From NCBI GenBank assembly GCA_902632055.1, contig CACPAS010000013.1, positions 1 to 33,326 of the forward strand: a stretch of 33,326 nucleotides of DNA, in the 5' to 3' direction. Positions within the stretch are counted from its first letter, which is position 1, and every line of letters begins with the position of its first letter. The notes beneath the pieces were generated by a model. That model had not been told where the DNA came from. It worked only from the letters and a program-made list of their open reading frames with translations, and ran no database searches. The position numbers were made by a program, and so were the translations under genes. Source of the stretch: an uncultured OCS116 cluster bacterium (GTDB lineage Bacteria; Pseudomonadota; Alphaproteobacteria; Rhizobiales; TMED25). Positions 20,830-30,163 of the stretch are shown here, piece after piece.

Positions 20830-21549
20830 ATGCCAAGCTTTAGAAATATATTCATGAATACATGTGTAATTTTAGCGTTTTCAATTTTAATGGCACTCGG
20901 CACATGGCAGGTTGATCGACTGGGACAAAAACAGGAACTACTCAGAAAAATACAGAGAGTTAGCGAGAATACAACGAATCTTAACTTTATAAATATAGAT
21001 GAGGATAGCCTAGATGATTGGTTATATCGTAAAATAGAAATACATGGTGATTTTATAGATCAAGAGAGCTTGTTTGTTTTTACGCACCTTTCAGAGCCGC
21101 GTGGAAAATTTGGGGGTGCCGGTTATTGGGTTCTTAATCCTTTTAAATCTAATGAAGGAAATATAATAATTATAAATCGTGGTTTCATTCCTCAGAATAC
21201 ATTAAATGATTTTATGTCAAATAGTCACAAGTATAAAAAAAATACTATAACAGGGTATGTAAGAAAGTTTGAAAAAACAAATTTATTTACTCCAAACACT
21301 AACATTGATGAGAGAATTTTATACTTATTTGAAAAAAGTGAGATAAAAAAAATGTTTCGTATTAAAAATATTGAGCCCTACTTCATCGATCAGGTTGATC
21401 AATATAACGGATTACCCCAATCAAACGAAACTCAATTAAAGTTCCCGAATAACCATCTTTCTTATGCAATAACGTGGTATGGTCTTGCAACAGCTTTATT
21501 ATTTATATATTTTTATTCAATATTTAGACGTAAAAAATTTGACTTGTAA
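20830..21549 (+). CDS. SURF1 family cytochrome oxidase assembly protein
   Basis: 239 aa; LMALGTWQVDRLGQKQELL, GGAGYWVLNPF, IINRGFIP, NHLSYAITWYGLATALL. Confidence 0.93.
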   Translation: MPSFRNIFMNTCVILAFSILMALGTWQVDRLGQKQELLRKIQRVSENTTNLNFINIDEDSLDDWLYRKIEIHGDFIDQESLFVFTHLSEPRGKFGGAGYWVLNPFKSNEGNIIIINRGFIPQNTLNDFMSNSHKYKKNTITGYVRKFEKTNLFTPNTNIDERILYLFEKSEIKKMFRIKNIEPYFIDQVDQYNGLPQSNETQLKFPNNHLSYAITWYGLATALLFIYFYSIFRRKKFDL

Positions 21550-22934
21550 TGTTTTATTTTAGTACACGAGACACCAATAAAAAGTTTACCTTTGAAGAAA
21601 TAATTCTGAATGGTCTTGCTGAGGATGGTGGTTTATATATACCTGAACGAACGCCGAATCTTAAAGAAAATGATATTAATGAGTTACTTTCTTCTGACTA
21701 TGAAACGATTGCGTACGAAATAATTAAACAATTTACTGGTGAGACTTTTAAAGTCGATCTACTTAAGGAGATGATTCACGACTCCTATAACTCTTTCAGA
21801 AGTGACTGCGTCACACCTTTGAGAAAAATAGATGACGCATTATCAATCTTAGAATTGTTTCATGGCCCAACTCTTGCTTTCAAAGATTTAGCAATGCAAT
21901 TGTTATCACGTATGATAGATGAAGTTCTATCTCGGACGCGCTCGAAAGCCTCCATAATATGTGCAACATCAGGTGATACAGGAGGTGCGGCAGTCACTTC
22001 ATTCGCGAATAAAAAGAATATCAAACTATTTGTTTTGTATCCAAAAGGAAGAATATCCGAGGTTCAAAGAAGATTTATGTCAACAGTCCAAGCTGATAAT
22101 GTGAAAGTAATATCGATTGATGGTAATTTTGATGATTGTCAGAATATTGTTAAAACTCTATTTAATGATAGAGATTTTGCAAACAATGTAAGATTGACTG
22201 CTGTTAATTCAATAAATTGGGCAAGGATAATGATACAAATAGTCTATTATTTCAGTGCATTATCACAATACAAGGGATATGAAAAGAATATAAATTTTAT
22301 AGTCCCAACAGGTAATTTTGGAGATATATTTGCGGGCTATATTGCAAAAAAGATGGGTTTACCCATCCATAAGCTAGTAGTTGCGACAAACATTAATAAT
22401 ATCCTAGAGCGATGTCTAAAAACAGGTATTTATGAAGTTTTTGATTCTATTAAGACAAATTCTCCTTCAATGGACATTCAAATATCAAGCAACTTCGAAC
22501 GACTTCTTTTTGATTTATTGAATATGAATTCAACAAATGTAGATAAGAAAATGAGTGAATTAAGTACAAATGGTAAATTTGAACTTAGTAAATTTGAGTT
22601 GGACACTTTCAAAAACAATTTCGATGCTGGATCAATTAATCAGGATGAAACGATTAAAATAATAAAAGATATGTATGATAAATCACATCAAATAATTGAC
22701 CCTCATACTGCAATTGCTGTTGGAATTCATTATAAAAATAGATATAAAAATTCAATAGTATTATCTACAGCTCATGCTGCAAAATTTCCTGATACTGTTG
22801 AACAAGCAATTGGAATAAACCCAGAGCTCCCAATAATGTCTGAAGATATTTATAAGATGCAAGAAAATATTATAAATCTAAAGAGTGATGTGGGTGAAAT
22901 TAAATCATACATTAAAAAAAATTTTAGAGAGTAA
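21549..22934 (+). CDS. thrC: Threonine synthase
   Basis: 461 aa; LELFHGPTLAFKDLAMQLL (PLP lysine motif), ATSGDTGGAAV, PTGNFGDIFAGYIAKKMGLP. Confidence 0.96.
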   Translation: MFYFSTRDTNKKFTFEEIILNGLAEDGGLYIPERTPNLKENDINELLSSDYETIAYEIIKQFTGETFKVDLLKEMIHDSYNSFRSDCVTPLRKIDDALSILELFHGPTLAFKDLAMQLLSRMIDEVLSRTRSKASIICATSGDTGGAAVTSFANKKNIKLFVLYPKGRISEVQRRFMSTVQADNVKVISIDGNFDDCQNIVKTLFNDRDFANNVRLTAVNSINWARIMIQIVYYFSALSQYKGYEKNINFIVPTGNFGDIFAGYIAKKMGLPIHKLVVATNINNILERCLKTGIYEVFDSIKTNSPSMDIQISSNFERLLFDLLNMNSTNVDKKMSELSTNGKFELSKFELDTFKNNFDAGSINQDETIKIIKDMYDKSHQIIDPHTAIAVGIHYKNRYKNSIVLSTAHAAKFPDTVEQAIGINPELPIMSEDIYKMQENIINLKSDVGEIKSYIKKNFRE

Positions 22935-22938
22935 ATAT

Positions 22939-24198
22939 ATGACAATAAGAGAAAGTAAAACAAAAAACGGTATCAGAGTGATTTCACAAAATATGCCAAA
23001 TTTCAGCTCAGTTTCGTTGGGTGTTTGGGCAGAGGTTGGTTCACGAAATGAATTAGAAAAAGAGCAAGGAATATCACACCTATTAGAGCATATGGCATTT
23101 AAGGGAACTAAGACAAGAACAGCCAAAGAGATTGCAATGGAAATTGAGAATGTTGGTGGTGATATAAATGCCGCAACAAGCGTTGAGAGGACTTCTTATT
23201 TTGTTCGAATGCTCAAGAATGATATAGAAATTGGCATTTCAATATTGTCAGACATAATACAAAATTCGATATTTGACCCGATTGAATTAGATAAAGAAAA
23301 GAATGTAATATTCCAAGAGCTCGCATCATATAGAGACTCACCAGATGACATGGTATTCGAAAATTTTCAAAGTGCAGCCTATCAGGATCAAGCGATTGGT
23401 CGGTCCATACTTGGTAATAGGGAAACTTTGATCAATATAAAATCTGACGATTTGATATCATATTCAAATAAGTTTTATAATTCAAATAACCTCATAATAG
23501 TCGCAACGGGTTCTATTGATCATGATCAACTGCATAATTCTTGTGAAAAATATTTCGAGTCTATTCATACCGGTGATATACCATTGACTATAAAAGCAGA
23601 ATATAAACCAAGCCAAATAAGAGAAAATAGAGATATCGAGCAGGCCCATATTATTTATGCATTTGAGGGCTGTTCTTATCATGACGATAATCTCTATGTT
23701 GCGCATCTCTTCTCTAATATACTAGGTGGTGGGATGTCATCAAGATTATTTCAAAACATAAGAGAGGGCCGAGGATTAGCTTATTCTGTCTTTTCCTTCT
23801 CATCAAGTTATAAAGATACGGGTATTTTTGGTATTTATTCTGCGACTGCTCCAAATAAAGTGAATGAGTATAGTGAAGCGGTCGCTAATGAAATTATAAA
23901 CTGTGAAAAAAGTCTAACAGATCAAGAAATTGAGAAGGCAAAGAAGCAATTAAAGGCTGGTTTAATAATGTCGTCAGAGAGTCCAGTTGCAAGGATGAAC
24001 CAAATTGCAAGACAAATATCAATTTATGATAGAGTTATTGACATGAGCGAAACCCTTGAAAGGATTGACTCAATACAGAAACACCATATAAGTGATTTCG
24101 TATCGGAAACTTTCAAATCCAAAAAACTTACAATTAGCGCACTTGGACCGATTTCAGAACTCTCTGATCAAGATGTTATTAAAAATTTTTATCGCTAA
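22939..24198 (+). CDS. M16 family zinc peptidase (mitochondrial processing peptidase-like)
   Basis: Start chosen at ATG 22939 (MTIRESKTKNGIRVISQ); HLLEHMAFKGT inverted zinc motif; GGGMSSRLFQNIREGRGLAYSVFS. Confidence 0.94.
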   Translation: MTIRESKTKNGIRVISQNMPNFSSVSLGVWAEVGSRNELEKEQGISHLLEHMAFKGTKTRTAKEIAMEIENVGGDINAATSVERTSYFVRMLKNDIEIGISILSDIIQNSIFDPIELDKEKNVIFQELASYRDSPDDMVFENFQSAAYQDQAIGRSILGNRETLINIKSDDLISYSNKFYNSNNLIIVATGSIDHDQLHNSCEKYFESIHTGDIPLTIKAEYKPSQIRENRDIEQAHIIYAFEGCSYHDDNLYVAHLFSNILGGGMSSRLFQNIREGRGLAYSVFSFSSSYKDTGIFGIYSATAPNKVNEYSEAVANEIINCEKSLTDQEIEKAKKQLKAGLIMSSESPVARMNQIARQISIYDRVIDMSETLERIDSIQKHHISDFVSETFKSKKLTISALGPISELSDQDVIKNFYR

Positions 24199-24216
24199 TA
24201 ATGAGGATGAGCTTAG

Positions 24217-24789
24217 ATTTTTAAAGACGCAAGAAATAATATACGTTCCGAAGATATAATTCTTCGATATCCGAGATTGGCTAATTATAAAAAGTGGAAA
24301 ACTATTAGGGAGTCTAGTAAAGATTTTCTTACTCCTTGGGAACCGACGTGGTATCCGGGAGAGCATAGTCTAAAGAGATATCTCAAACTTCTGAAAATAT
24401 ATTCTCAAAAAAGAAAAAATCATACGCAACTATCATACTTTATTTTCAATGGGGGTAATGAGCTACTTGGGGGTATAAATGTCTTTAATATAAAAAAAGG
24501 TATATCTCAAAGTTGTACAATTGGTTACTGGATAGGAGAGGCATATTCAAATCAAGGTTATATGACAAAATCACTTTTAATATTACTGGATTACCTATTC
24601 AATGATTTTAATTTTAACCGAGTTGAGGCTGCGTGTGTACCAAACAATATTGCATCCAAGAGTCTTCTCAAAAGGCTGGGGTTTGATGAGGAGGGGTATG
24701 CGAAAGATTATTTACGAATAAATGGAAGATGGGAAGACCATATTCTATTTTCATTAAGGAAAAAGACGTTTCATGCTCAACATAAATAG
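24217..24789 (+). CDS. GNAT family N-acetyltransferase (RimJ/RimL-like)
   Basis: ILRYPRLANYKKWKTIRESSKDFLTPWEPTW; IGYWIGEAYSNQGYMTKSL; RVEAACVPNNIASKSLLKRLGFDEEGYAKDYLRINGRWEDHILFSL. Start placed at ATT 24217; the listed TTG 24277 would remove part of the first strand. Start uncertain (see findings). Confidence 0.88.
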   Translation: MFKDARNNIRSEDIILRYPRLANYKKWKTIRESSKDFLTPWEPTWYPGEHSLKRYLKLLKIYSQKRKNHTQLSYFIFNGGNELLGGINVFNIKKGISQSCTIGYWIGEAYSNQGYMTKSLLILLDYLFNDFNFNRVEAACVPNNIASKSLLKRLGFDEEGYAKDYLRINGRWEDHILFSLRKKTFHAQHK

Positions 24790-25612
24790 TAAAAATAAGA
24801 ACATATTGTTCAATTTATTCTTTATTTTTTTTATTTCTATACTTGCTTATTTAAATACCAGCATATCTAAGCCAACGAAAACAGATTGGCATGAGAATAT
24901 TAATTCAAAAATACGAATTATTATGCCCGAGGTAATTGATCAAAATTTATATATTGGTCTAGAAATTACTCTAGATGATGGGACATACACTTACTGGTCA
25001 AATCCTGGCGATAGTGGTATTCAACCATTGGTTACTCTAAGTTCGAAGAGTATAAGAAAATATAATGTACTTTGGCCCGTGCCCGAGATAATAAAAGATG
25101 AGTATGGAACGAATTATGGTTATTTCGGTAATAATATTATACCAATCAAAATTTCACTGGCAAATACGAAGGATATTGTTGATCTTGATCTACATTACAG
25201 TTTAGGGGTATGTAATGTTATATGTATTCCAATTGATGGTAAAATAAGGATAGAGATGCCCGATAGCTACAACTATTACAAGAAGAAATCAAGTAGGGAA
25301 ATTGAAAATGCATTGCAAAATATTCCCGTATATAGAAATAACGAAATTAATCTTATAAGCTCAGCTAACCTTAAACAAATAAAGGATACAGAAATTATAA
25401 TTCTAGAATTTTTAGAACCGATCGAAAAAATATTTCCAATGACATCCAAAAAATTCTACTTAATAGACATCGAGGACACAAAAGATTCCTATATTAGTTA
25501 TAGTTTCTCCTATAGTCCAAAAAGAAGGAGTGATAAAATAAACGGTGAAAGTTTTTCTGTAATTATTTTTAATGATGGTGAATTTTTTATTGAGGACTTT
25601 ATTCTTGATTAA
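24773..25612 (+). CDS. Secreted DsbD N-terminal domain-like protein
   Basis: 279 aa with hydrophobic N-terminus; GTYTYWSNPGDSGIQPLVTL, NVLWPVPEI, GYFGNNIIPIKISL, LGVCNVICIPIDGKI. Confidence 0.75.
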   Translation: MLNINSKNKNILFNLFFIFFISILAYLNTSISKPTKTDWHENINSKIRIIMPEVIDQNLYIGLEITLDDGTYTYWSNPGDSGIQPLVTLSSKSIRKYNVLWPVPEIIKDEYGTNYGYFGNNIIPIKISLANTKDIVDLDLHYSLGVCNVICIPIDGKIRIEMPDSYNYYKKKSSREIENALQNIPVYRNNEINLISSANLKQIKDTEIIILEFLEPIEKIFPMTSKKFYLIDIEDTKDSYISYSFSYSPKRRSDKINGESFSVIIFNDGEFFIEDFILD

Positions 25613-26048
25613 TTTTAGCATCAAGAATTGCTTGTGTTGCAAGCTTATCTGCTATTTCATTCCCCTCATTTCCTTCATGACCTTTGACCCAGTTCCAATC
25701 AATTTGATGTCTCTTTACTGCCTTTAATAATTGAGCCCATAAGTCTTTATTCTTTACTTCTTTATTATTTGCATTTTTCCAATTGTTTTTTTCCCAGTTT
25801 ACTATCCATTTTGTTATGCCGTCCTTAAGATATACTGAGTCCGTGTAGAGCAAAACTTCGCATGGTCTTTTTAGCGCATTCAAACCTTCAATTGCTGCCC
25901 TAAGTTCCATCCTATTATTTGTAGTATTAACTTCCGATCCTGAAATCATTTTTTTATTATCTTCATAAATCAGATAAGCTCCCCAACCGCCATATCCAGG
26001 ATTTCCGGAGCAGGCACCATCTGTATAAATTATTACCTTATTTATCAT
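25599..26048 (-). CDS. rnhA: Ribonuclease HI
   Basis: VIIYTDGACSGNPGYGGWGAYL, TTNNRMELRAAIEGL, YTDSVYLKDGI, WVKGHEGNEGNEIADKLA; start at Met 26048. Confidence 0.96.
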   Translation of the reverse strand: MINKVIIYTDGACSGNPGYGGWGAYLIYEDNKKMISGSEVNTTNNRMELRAAIEGLNALKRPCEVLLYTDSVYLKDGITKWIVNWEKNNWKNANNKEVKNKDLWAQLLKAVKRHQIDWNWVKGHEGNEGNEIADKLATQAILDAKINQE

Positions 26049-27009
26049 AGATTCCATAATCCATTGGACTTGCTACAGATTGATGAAATTGTAGTTTATT
26101 ATAATATTCACTTGGGTCTTTTGGTGTAACAAGAACATTTTCATCTCGCTTAGTCCAATCAACAAGTCGTGTGAGTAAAAATCTTAGTGCGCTACCACGA
26201 CACATAATTGGTAAATAGCGAATCTCATCGTCAGTTAGATTTCTTAAAGATCTATAGCCTTCTAATAAATGTGAAGCTTTTGTAATATTAAATGAATAGT
26301 CGCTCTCAAAACACCAAGCATTTATACAGATCGCAATATCAAATACATAAAATTCATTACATGCAAAATAGAAATCAATTACACCGGTAAGCTTATAATT
26401 CTGGAAGAAGATGTTATCCGGGAACAGATCACCGTGGATAATCCCATTTGGAAGATCATTTGGCCAGTTATTCATAAGAAAATCGTACTCATTAGATATG
26501 TTTTTATATAGTTTACCATCTGGCTCTGAAGATGTTTTATTGATCAAATTTAAAAGTTCTGACCAATGCTTTAACGATAATGCATTTTCTCTGTATAGAC
26601 TTAAGTCAGTTGTTTTCAGGTGGATATTGGCAAGTGTCTGGCCGACTAGGAAGCAGTGCTCATTTTTAATTGTTATAGTTGATTTACCTGGTAAAAAACT
26701 AAAAATTGCCGCATGTTTGTTATTTAATAGTTCCGTGTAACTTCCATTATTCATTTTAATTGGATTAGGGCATTCTATATTTTTATTATTTAAAGCAACT
26801 AGTAGGTTGATAAAGAAAGGTAAATCGGCACATGAAACTCTGTTCTCGTAGAGCGTTAATATAAATTTTTCATTCTTTGTTACCAATATATAATTTGTAT
26901 TTTCAACGCCTTGTGGGATTTCAATTATTTCTATGAGATCTCTGATTGAGTAGTATTTTTCTAGAAACTCACTTGCTTCATTAAAATTTACCTTTGTATA
27001 CACAGCCAT
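26038..27009 (-). CDS. thrB: Homoserine kinase type II (APH-fold)
   Basis: Start chosen at Met 27009 (MAVYTKVNFNEASEFLEKYYS); QGVENTNYILVT, LPNGIIHGDLFPDNIFFQNYKLTGVIDFYFA. Confidence 0.92.
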   Translation of the reverse strand: MAVYTKVNFNEASEFLEKYYSIRDLIEIIEIPQGVENTNYILVTKNEKFILTLYENRVSCADLPFFINLLVALNNKNIECPNPIKMNNGSYTELLNNKHAAIFSFLPGKSTITIKNEHCFLVGQTLANIHLKTTDLSLYRENALSLKHWSELLNLINKTSSEPDGKLYKNISNEYDFLMNNWPNDLPNGIIHGDLFPDNIFFQNYKLTGVIDFYFACNEFYVFDIAICINAWCFESDYSFNITKASHLLEGYRSLRNLTDDEIRYLPIMCRGSALRFLLTRLVDWTKRDENVLVTPKDPSEYYNKLQFHQSVASPMDYGIYDK

Positions 27010-27114
27010 TAGTTTAATTATTTCTTTATTTATAAATTTATATAGCTTTATCAGCGATATTATGAATAATATAGTTATCAACATAATTGTTCAAATATAA
27101 TCCTTGAATAACAA

Positions 27115-27693
27115 ATGAAAAAAATTTTATCATTTTTGCTGATCTTTTTCCTAACATCTTGTGAGACTGTATCTGATTTTAATATGCCTAATTTAGGCAT
27201 GCCGGATCTTGCCAAATACAATATCAATCCTTTCACCAGAAATGCGTCACAAGAACCAACTTGCTCAAAGCCGATGATACTCGCTGATGCAATCAGTATC
27301 ACAGAGTTTCAAGACTTTGGATCTAATGATGAGTCAAATATTATTTATAGGGGTCGTATTGATAGAATAGATTATGAGTGTAATATCGAACCAAATTACA
27401 CATTGGGAAATTTAATTATCATTGGAACTTTATCTCTGGGTCAGGACGCTAAAGATAATTCTTACACCTTACCTGCATTTGTGGCTGTAATAAACAAAAA
27501 GAAAGAGGTAATTTCACGTAGCTTTGTTGATATAAACGTAGGTATACCTGAAGGGGCAACATTGGCAAGATTTGAGTTTGTTCTTGAAGATTTTAAATTG
27601 AATTTTGAACGCTCAAAAAATACTAGCGATTATCAAATACTGGTTGGTTTTAAGCTAACCGCGGATCAGGTTGAATTTAACAAAAATTTATAG
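27115..27693 (+). CDS. Conserved hypothetical lipoprotein
   Basis: 192 aa; MKKILSFLLIFFLTSCETV has a lipobox (LTSC); C-terminal VGFKLTADQVEFNKN resembles an alphaproteobacterial lipoprotein family of unknown function. Confidence 0.7.
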   Translation: MKKILSFLLIFFLTSCETVSDFNMPNLGMPDLAKYNINPFTRNASQEPTCSKPMILADAISITEFQDFGSNDESNIIYRGRIDRIDYECNIEPNYTLGNLIIIGTLSLGQDAKDNSYTLPAFVAVINKKKEVISRSFVDINVGIPEGATLARFEFVLEDFKLNFERSKNTSDYQILVGFKLTADQVEFNKNL

Positions 27694-27701
27694 AATCAAG
27701 A

Positions 27702-28181
27702 TTATTTTTTGATTTGCTTGATCCCATCTTCAAGCATTTTATCATATGAGCTGGTTTTGATATTATTTGCGGTAATTGATTTACCAACAGCTTCAAAAAC
27801 AACTTCACTGACTTCTTCTTTAATGGAATTTAAGGCGTCTGACTCTGCTCTTTTTAATTTCTCATCAAGTAATTTTTTCTTTCGTTCAAGGCTTTCTTCT
27901 AGTTTAATTTTCGCCTCTCTTTCATAATTTTTAGCAATTTTTTTTGCATCATCTATAATGGCTTTCGCCGTCTTCTCTGCTTCTTTATTCTTCTTATGGA
28001 ATTCGGCGAGAACTGCTTGAGCTTCTTCCCTCAGCCTTTTGGCTTCTTCTAGCTCATCACTTATTTTCTGTGCACGATTATCTAGAATTTTTGTAATTTG
28101 CCTTGGTACCTTGAAATAGACCAATAGCATTAGAAACATCACAAATCCAATCGCTACCCAAGTTGCATCTTTTTCTAGCAT
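27702..28181 (-). CDS. atpF: ATP synthase F0 subunit b
   Basis: 159 aa; N-terminal TM (WVAIGFVMFLMLLVYFKVP) followed by long charged helix; second b-type gene in the F0 cluster. Confidence 0.9.
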   Translation of the reverse strand: MLEKDATWVAIGFVMFLMLLVYFKVPRQITKILDNRAQKISDELEEAKRLREEAQAVLAEFHKKNKEAEKTAKAIIDDAKKIAKNYEREAKIKLEESLERKKKLLDEKLKRAESDALNSIKEEVSEVVFEAVGKSITANNIKTSSYDKMLEDGIKQIKK

Positions 28182-28194
28182 CTTTTTTCACCAA

Positions 28195-28698
28195 CTATCT
28201 TTTTACCATACTTTTTATGTTATCTTTCAGGGTATCTTTAACCAGCGGATTTTCACCAAATACTCTAGATATGATATCGTTAGATACTTCATATGCTATT
28301 TGTTCTGAGTCTGCAAGAATCGAACTCTTCTTTTTTTCGAGTTCAGACTCAAATTTTTGCATTAGTTCGCGGCTATTTTTTTCAAAGACACTATTTTCTT
28401 CTTCAATTATAAGATTTAGCTTATTTCTTGAGTTTGACAAATATTCTGAAGCCTTTTCTTGGGCCTCCCTTATTGATTGAAGATAGCCATGCTCTGTGAT
28501 TTCAGACTCTTTTTTGAAATTTTCAGCTTCCTCTATGTCTCTAGCTATTATGTCTTCTCGGGTTTCGATAACATTTGCAATTTTTGGCAATGCATACTTA
28601 GCCATCACGACATAGAGTATTATAAAGGATATTACTAACCAAAATATTTGCGATGCAAAATATTCCGCATTTAATTGTGGCATACCTGATTCTGACAT
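28195..28698 (-). CDS. ATP synthase F0 subunit b'
   Basis: 167 aa; MPQLNAEYFASQIFWLVISFIILYVVMAKYALPKIANVIETR typical b' N-terminus; charged helix. Confidence 0.9.
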   Translation of the reverse strand: MSESGMPQLNAEYFASQIFWLVISFIILYVVMAKYALPKIANVIETREDIIARDIEEAENFKKESEITEHGYLQSIREAQEKASEYLSNSRNKLNLIIEEENSVFEKNSRELMQKFESELEKKKSSILADSEQIAYEVSNDIISRVFGENPLVKDTLKDNIKSMVKR

Positions 28699-28726
28699 AC
28701 TATTCCCGTTTTAAATAGCGAGTTGT

Positions 28727-28954
28727 TTACACAACAAAAAGCAAAATTAGCGCGATAACAAGGCCAAATAGACCTGTAGCTTCCGCAAGTGCAAACCCGA
28801 GTAAAAGATTTGGAAATTGTCCTGGAGCTGCAGATGGATTTCTCAGCGCCCCTGATAAGTAATTACCAAAGATAGTGCCAATACCGATACCTGCTCCTGC
28901 AAGTGCAATTGTTGCTAATCCTGCCCCTATTAACTTAGCTGCTTCTGGTTCCAT
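28727..28954 (-). CDS. atpE: ATP synthase F0 subunit c
   Basis: 75 aa hairpin; [34 protein letters not shown] with the conserved acidic residue. Confidence 0.97.
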   Translation of the reverse strand: MEPEAAKLIGAGLATIALAGAGIGIGTIFGNYLSGALRNPSAAPGQFPNLLLGFALAEATGLFGLVIALILLFVV

Positions 28955-28989
28955 ATTATTCTCCTTTTAAATATTTATTGTTATAATGA

Positions 28990-29754
28990 CTAATGCATAT
29001 GTATTGCATCGTTTAGATAAATACAAGTTAGAATTGCAAAAACGTACGCTTGCAAGAACGCAACAAGTATTTCTAATCCAGTAAATGCTGTAATAAAGAG
29101 CAATGGCGCAACTCCAAGAGGTGCGATAAATAAATTCCCTGAAAAAAACATCCCAGCCACAAAGAAGCCAAAAACTTTCAACATTGTATGTCCAGCCATC
29201 ATGTTTGCAAATAGCCTCACGGACAAGCTCACAGGTCTTGTTAGATAAGAAATTACTTCTATTACAACTAATAGTGGCAGTAACGCTTTGGGAACTCCGC
29301 TTGGCACGAAAAATTTTAAAAAACTAATTCCGTGCATTACAAAGCCTATTACGGTTACTCCAAAGAAAATAACAATTGCAAGTGCAAATGTTACTATTAT
29401 ATGACTGGTAACAGTAAACGTATAAGGGATCATGCCCAACATATTACAAAATAGCACAAACATGAATAGGCAGAAAATAAAAGGGAAATATCTTTGTCCT
29501 TCGTCACCAACGTTATCTCTAACCATTTTTCCCACAAATTCATATGATAGTTCTGCAATTGATTGCAGTCTTGTAGGGACTGTGCCCCGACCATTAAACG
29601 TGAATAATGTAAGGAATATTATGAGTGCTACACTGAAAACCATAAATAATGAGGAGTTTGTGAATGACAAATTTAAGTCAAATAGTTTAAATTCAACTAA
29701 TTCAACTATTTCAAACTGATGCATGGGATCCGGAGCGCCAGATTTTTCAGCCAT
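28990..29754 (-). CDS. atpB: ATP synthase F0 subunit a
   Basis: 254 aa; LSVRLFANMMAGHTMLKVF, LEILVAFLQAYVFAILTCIYLNDAIH. Confidence 0.97.
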   Translation of the reverse strand: MAEKSGAPDPMHQFEIVELVEFKLFDLNLSFTNSSLFMVFSVALIIFLTLFTFNGRGTVPTRLQSIAELSYEFVGKMVRDNVGDEGQRYFPFIFCLFMFVLFCNMLGMIPYTFTVTSHIIVTFALAIVIFFGVTVIGFVMHGISFLKFFVPSGVPKALLPLLVVIEVISYLTRPVSLSVRLFANMMAGHTMLKVFGFFVAGMFFSGNLFIAPLGVAPLLFITAFTGLEILVAFLQAYVFAILTCIYLNDAIHMH

Positions 29755-29831
29755 TGTATATCCTTACTATTTATAATTAATTTTATATATAAATTTTAAT
29801 GTTTTTGGTAGTTATTTTATCAATTTTAATT

Positions 29832-29855
29832 AAAAAAATTCACTAAATTGTGAAT
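29832..29855 (-). terminator. Putative intrinsic terminator 3' of atpI
   Basis: On the minus strand ATTCAC-AATTTA-GTGAAT (29855-29838), a perfect 6-bp stem, then a T run (plus-strand A7 at 29832-29838, partly overlapping the stem); begins 2 nt after the atpI stop codon. Confidence 0.55.
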
Positions 29856-29857
29856 CA

Positions 29858-30163
29858 TTAGTTATTGTCGCTGTCTTCATATAATTGTCTTGAGGATGTG
29901 ATCGCAGTCTTTATACCTGACACGATTCCAAGGATCAGAAATATTATAAAAAAAATTGGTTTTGTATCTAGCCACTTATCTATATACCATCCCAGCACAG
30001 CGCCGATGATTGAAGACACGATGAGCTCAACTGATATTCGCATTGCGATGGATATTTGCCTCCCCCTTTTTTGTTTTTGTGTATTATCAATTTTTTTCTT
30101 CCGGGATTTGATTTCCTCTATTTTCTCAGCAACTTGATCGAGTTGATCATTTTTATCAATCAT
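29858..30163 (-). CDS. atpI: ATP synthase protein I (AtpI/AtpQ-like)
   Basis: 101 aa, two TM segments; SIIGAVLGWYIDKWLDTKPIFFIIFLILGIVSG; adjacent to atpB. Confidence 0.88.
   Translation of the reverse strand: MIDKNDQLDQVAEKIEEIKSRKKKIDNTQKQKRGRQISIAMRISVELIVSSIIGAVLGWYIDKWLDTKPIFFIIFLILGIVSGIKTAITSSRQLYEDSDNN

Noticed and set aside
27691-27720. Terminator from AATCAAGATTATTTTTTG
   Set aside because: The AATC/GATT arms leave only a 2-nt loop, too small for a stable hairpin; the T run is inside the atpF 3' end.
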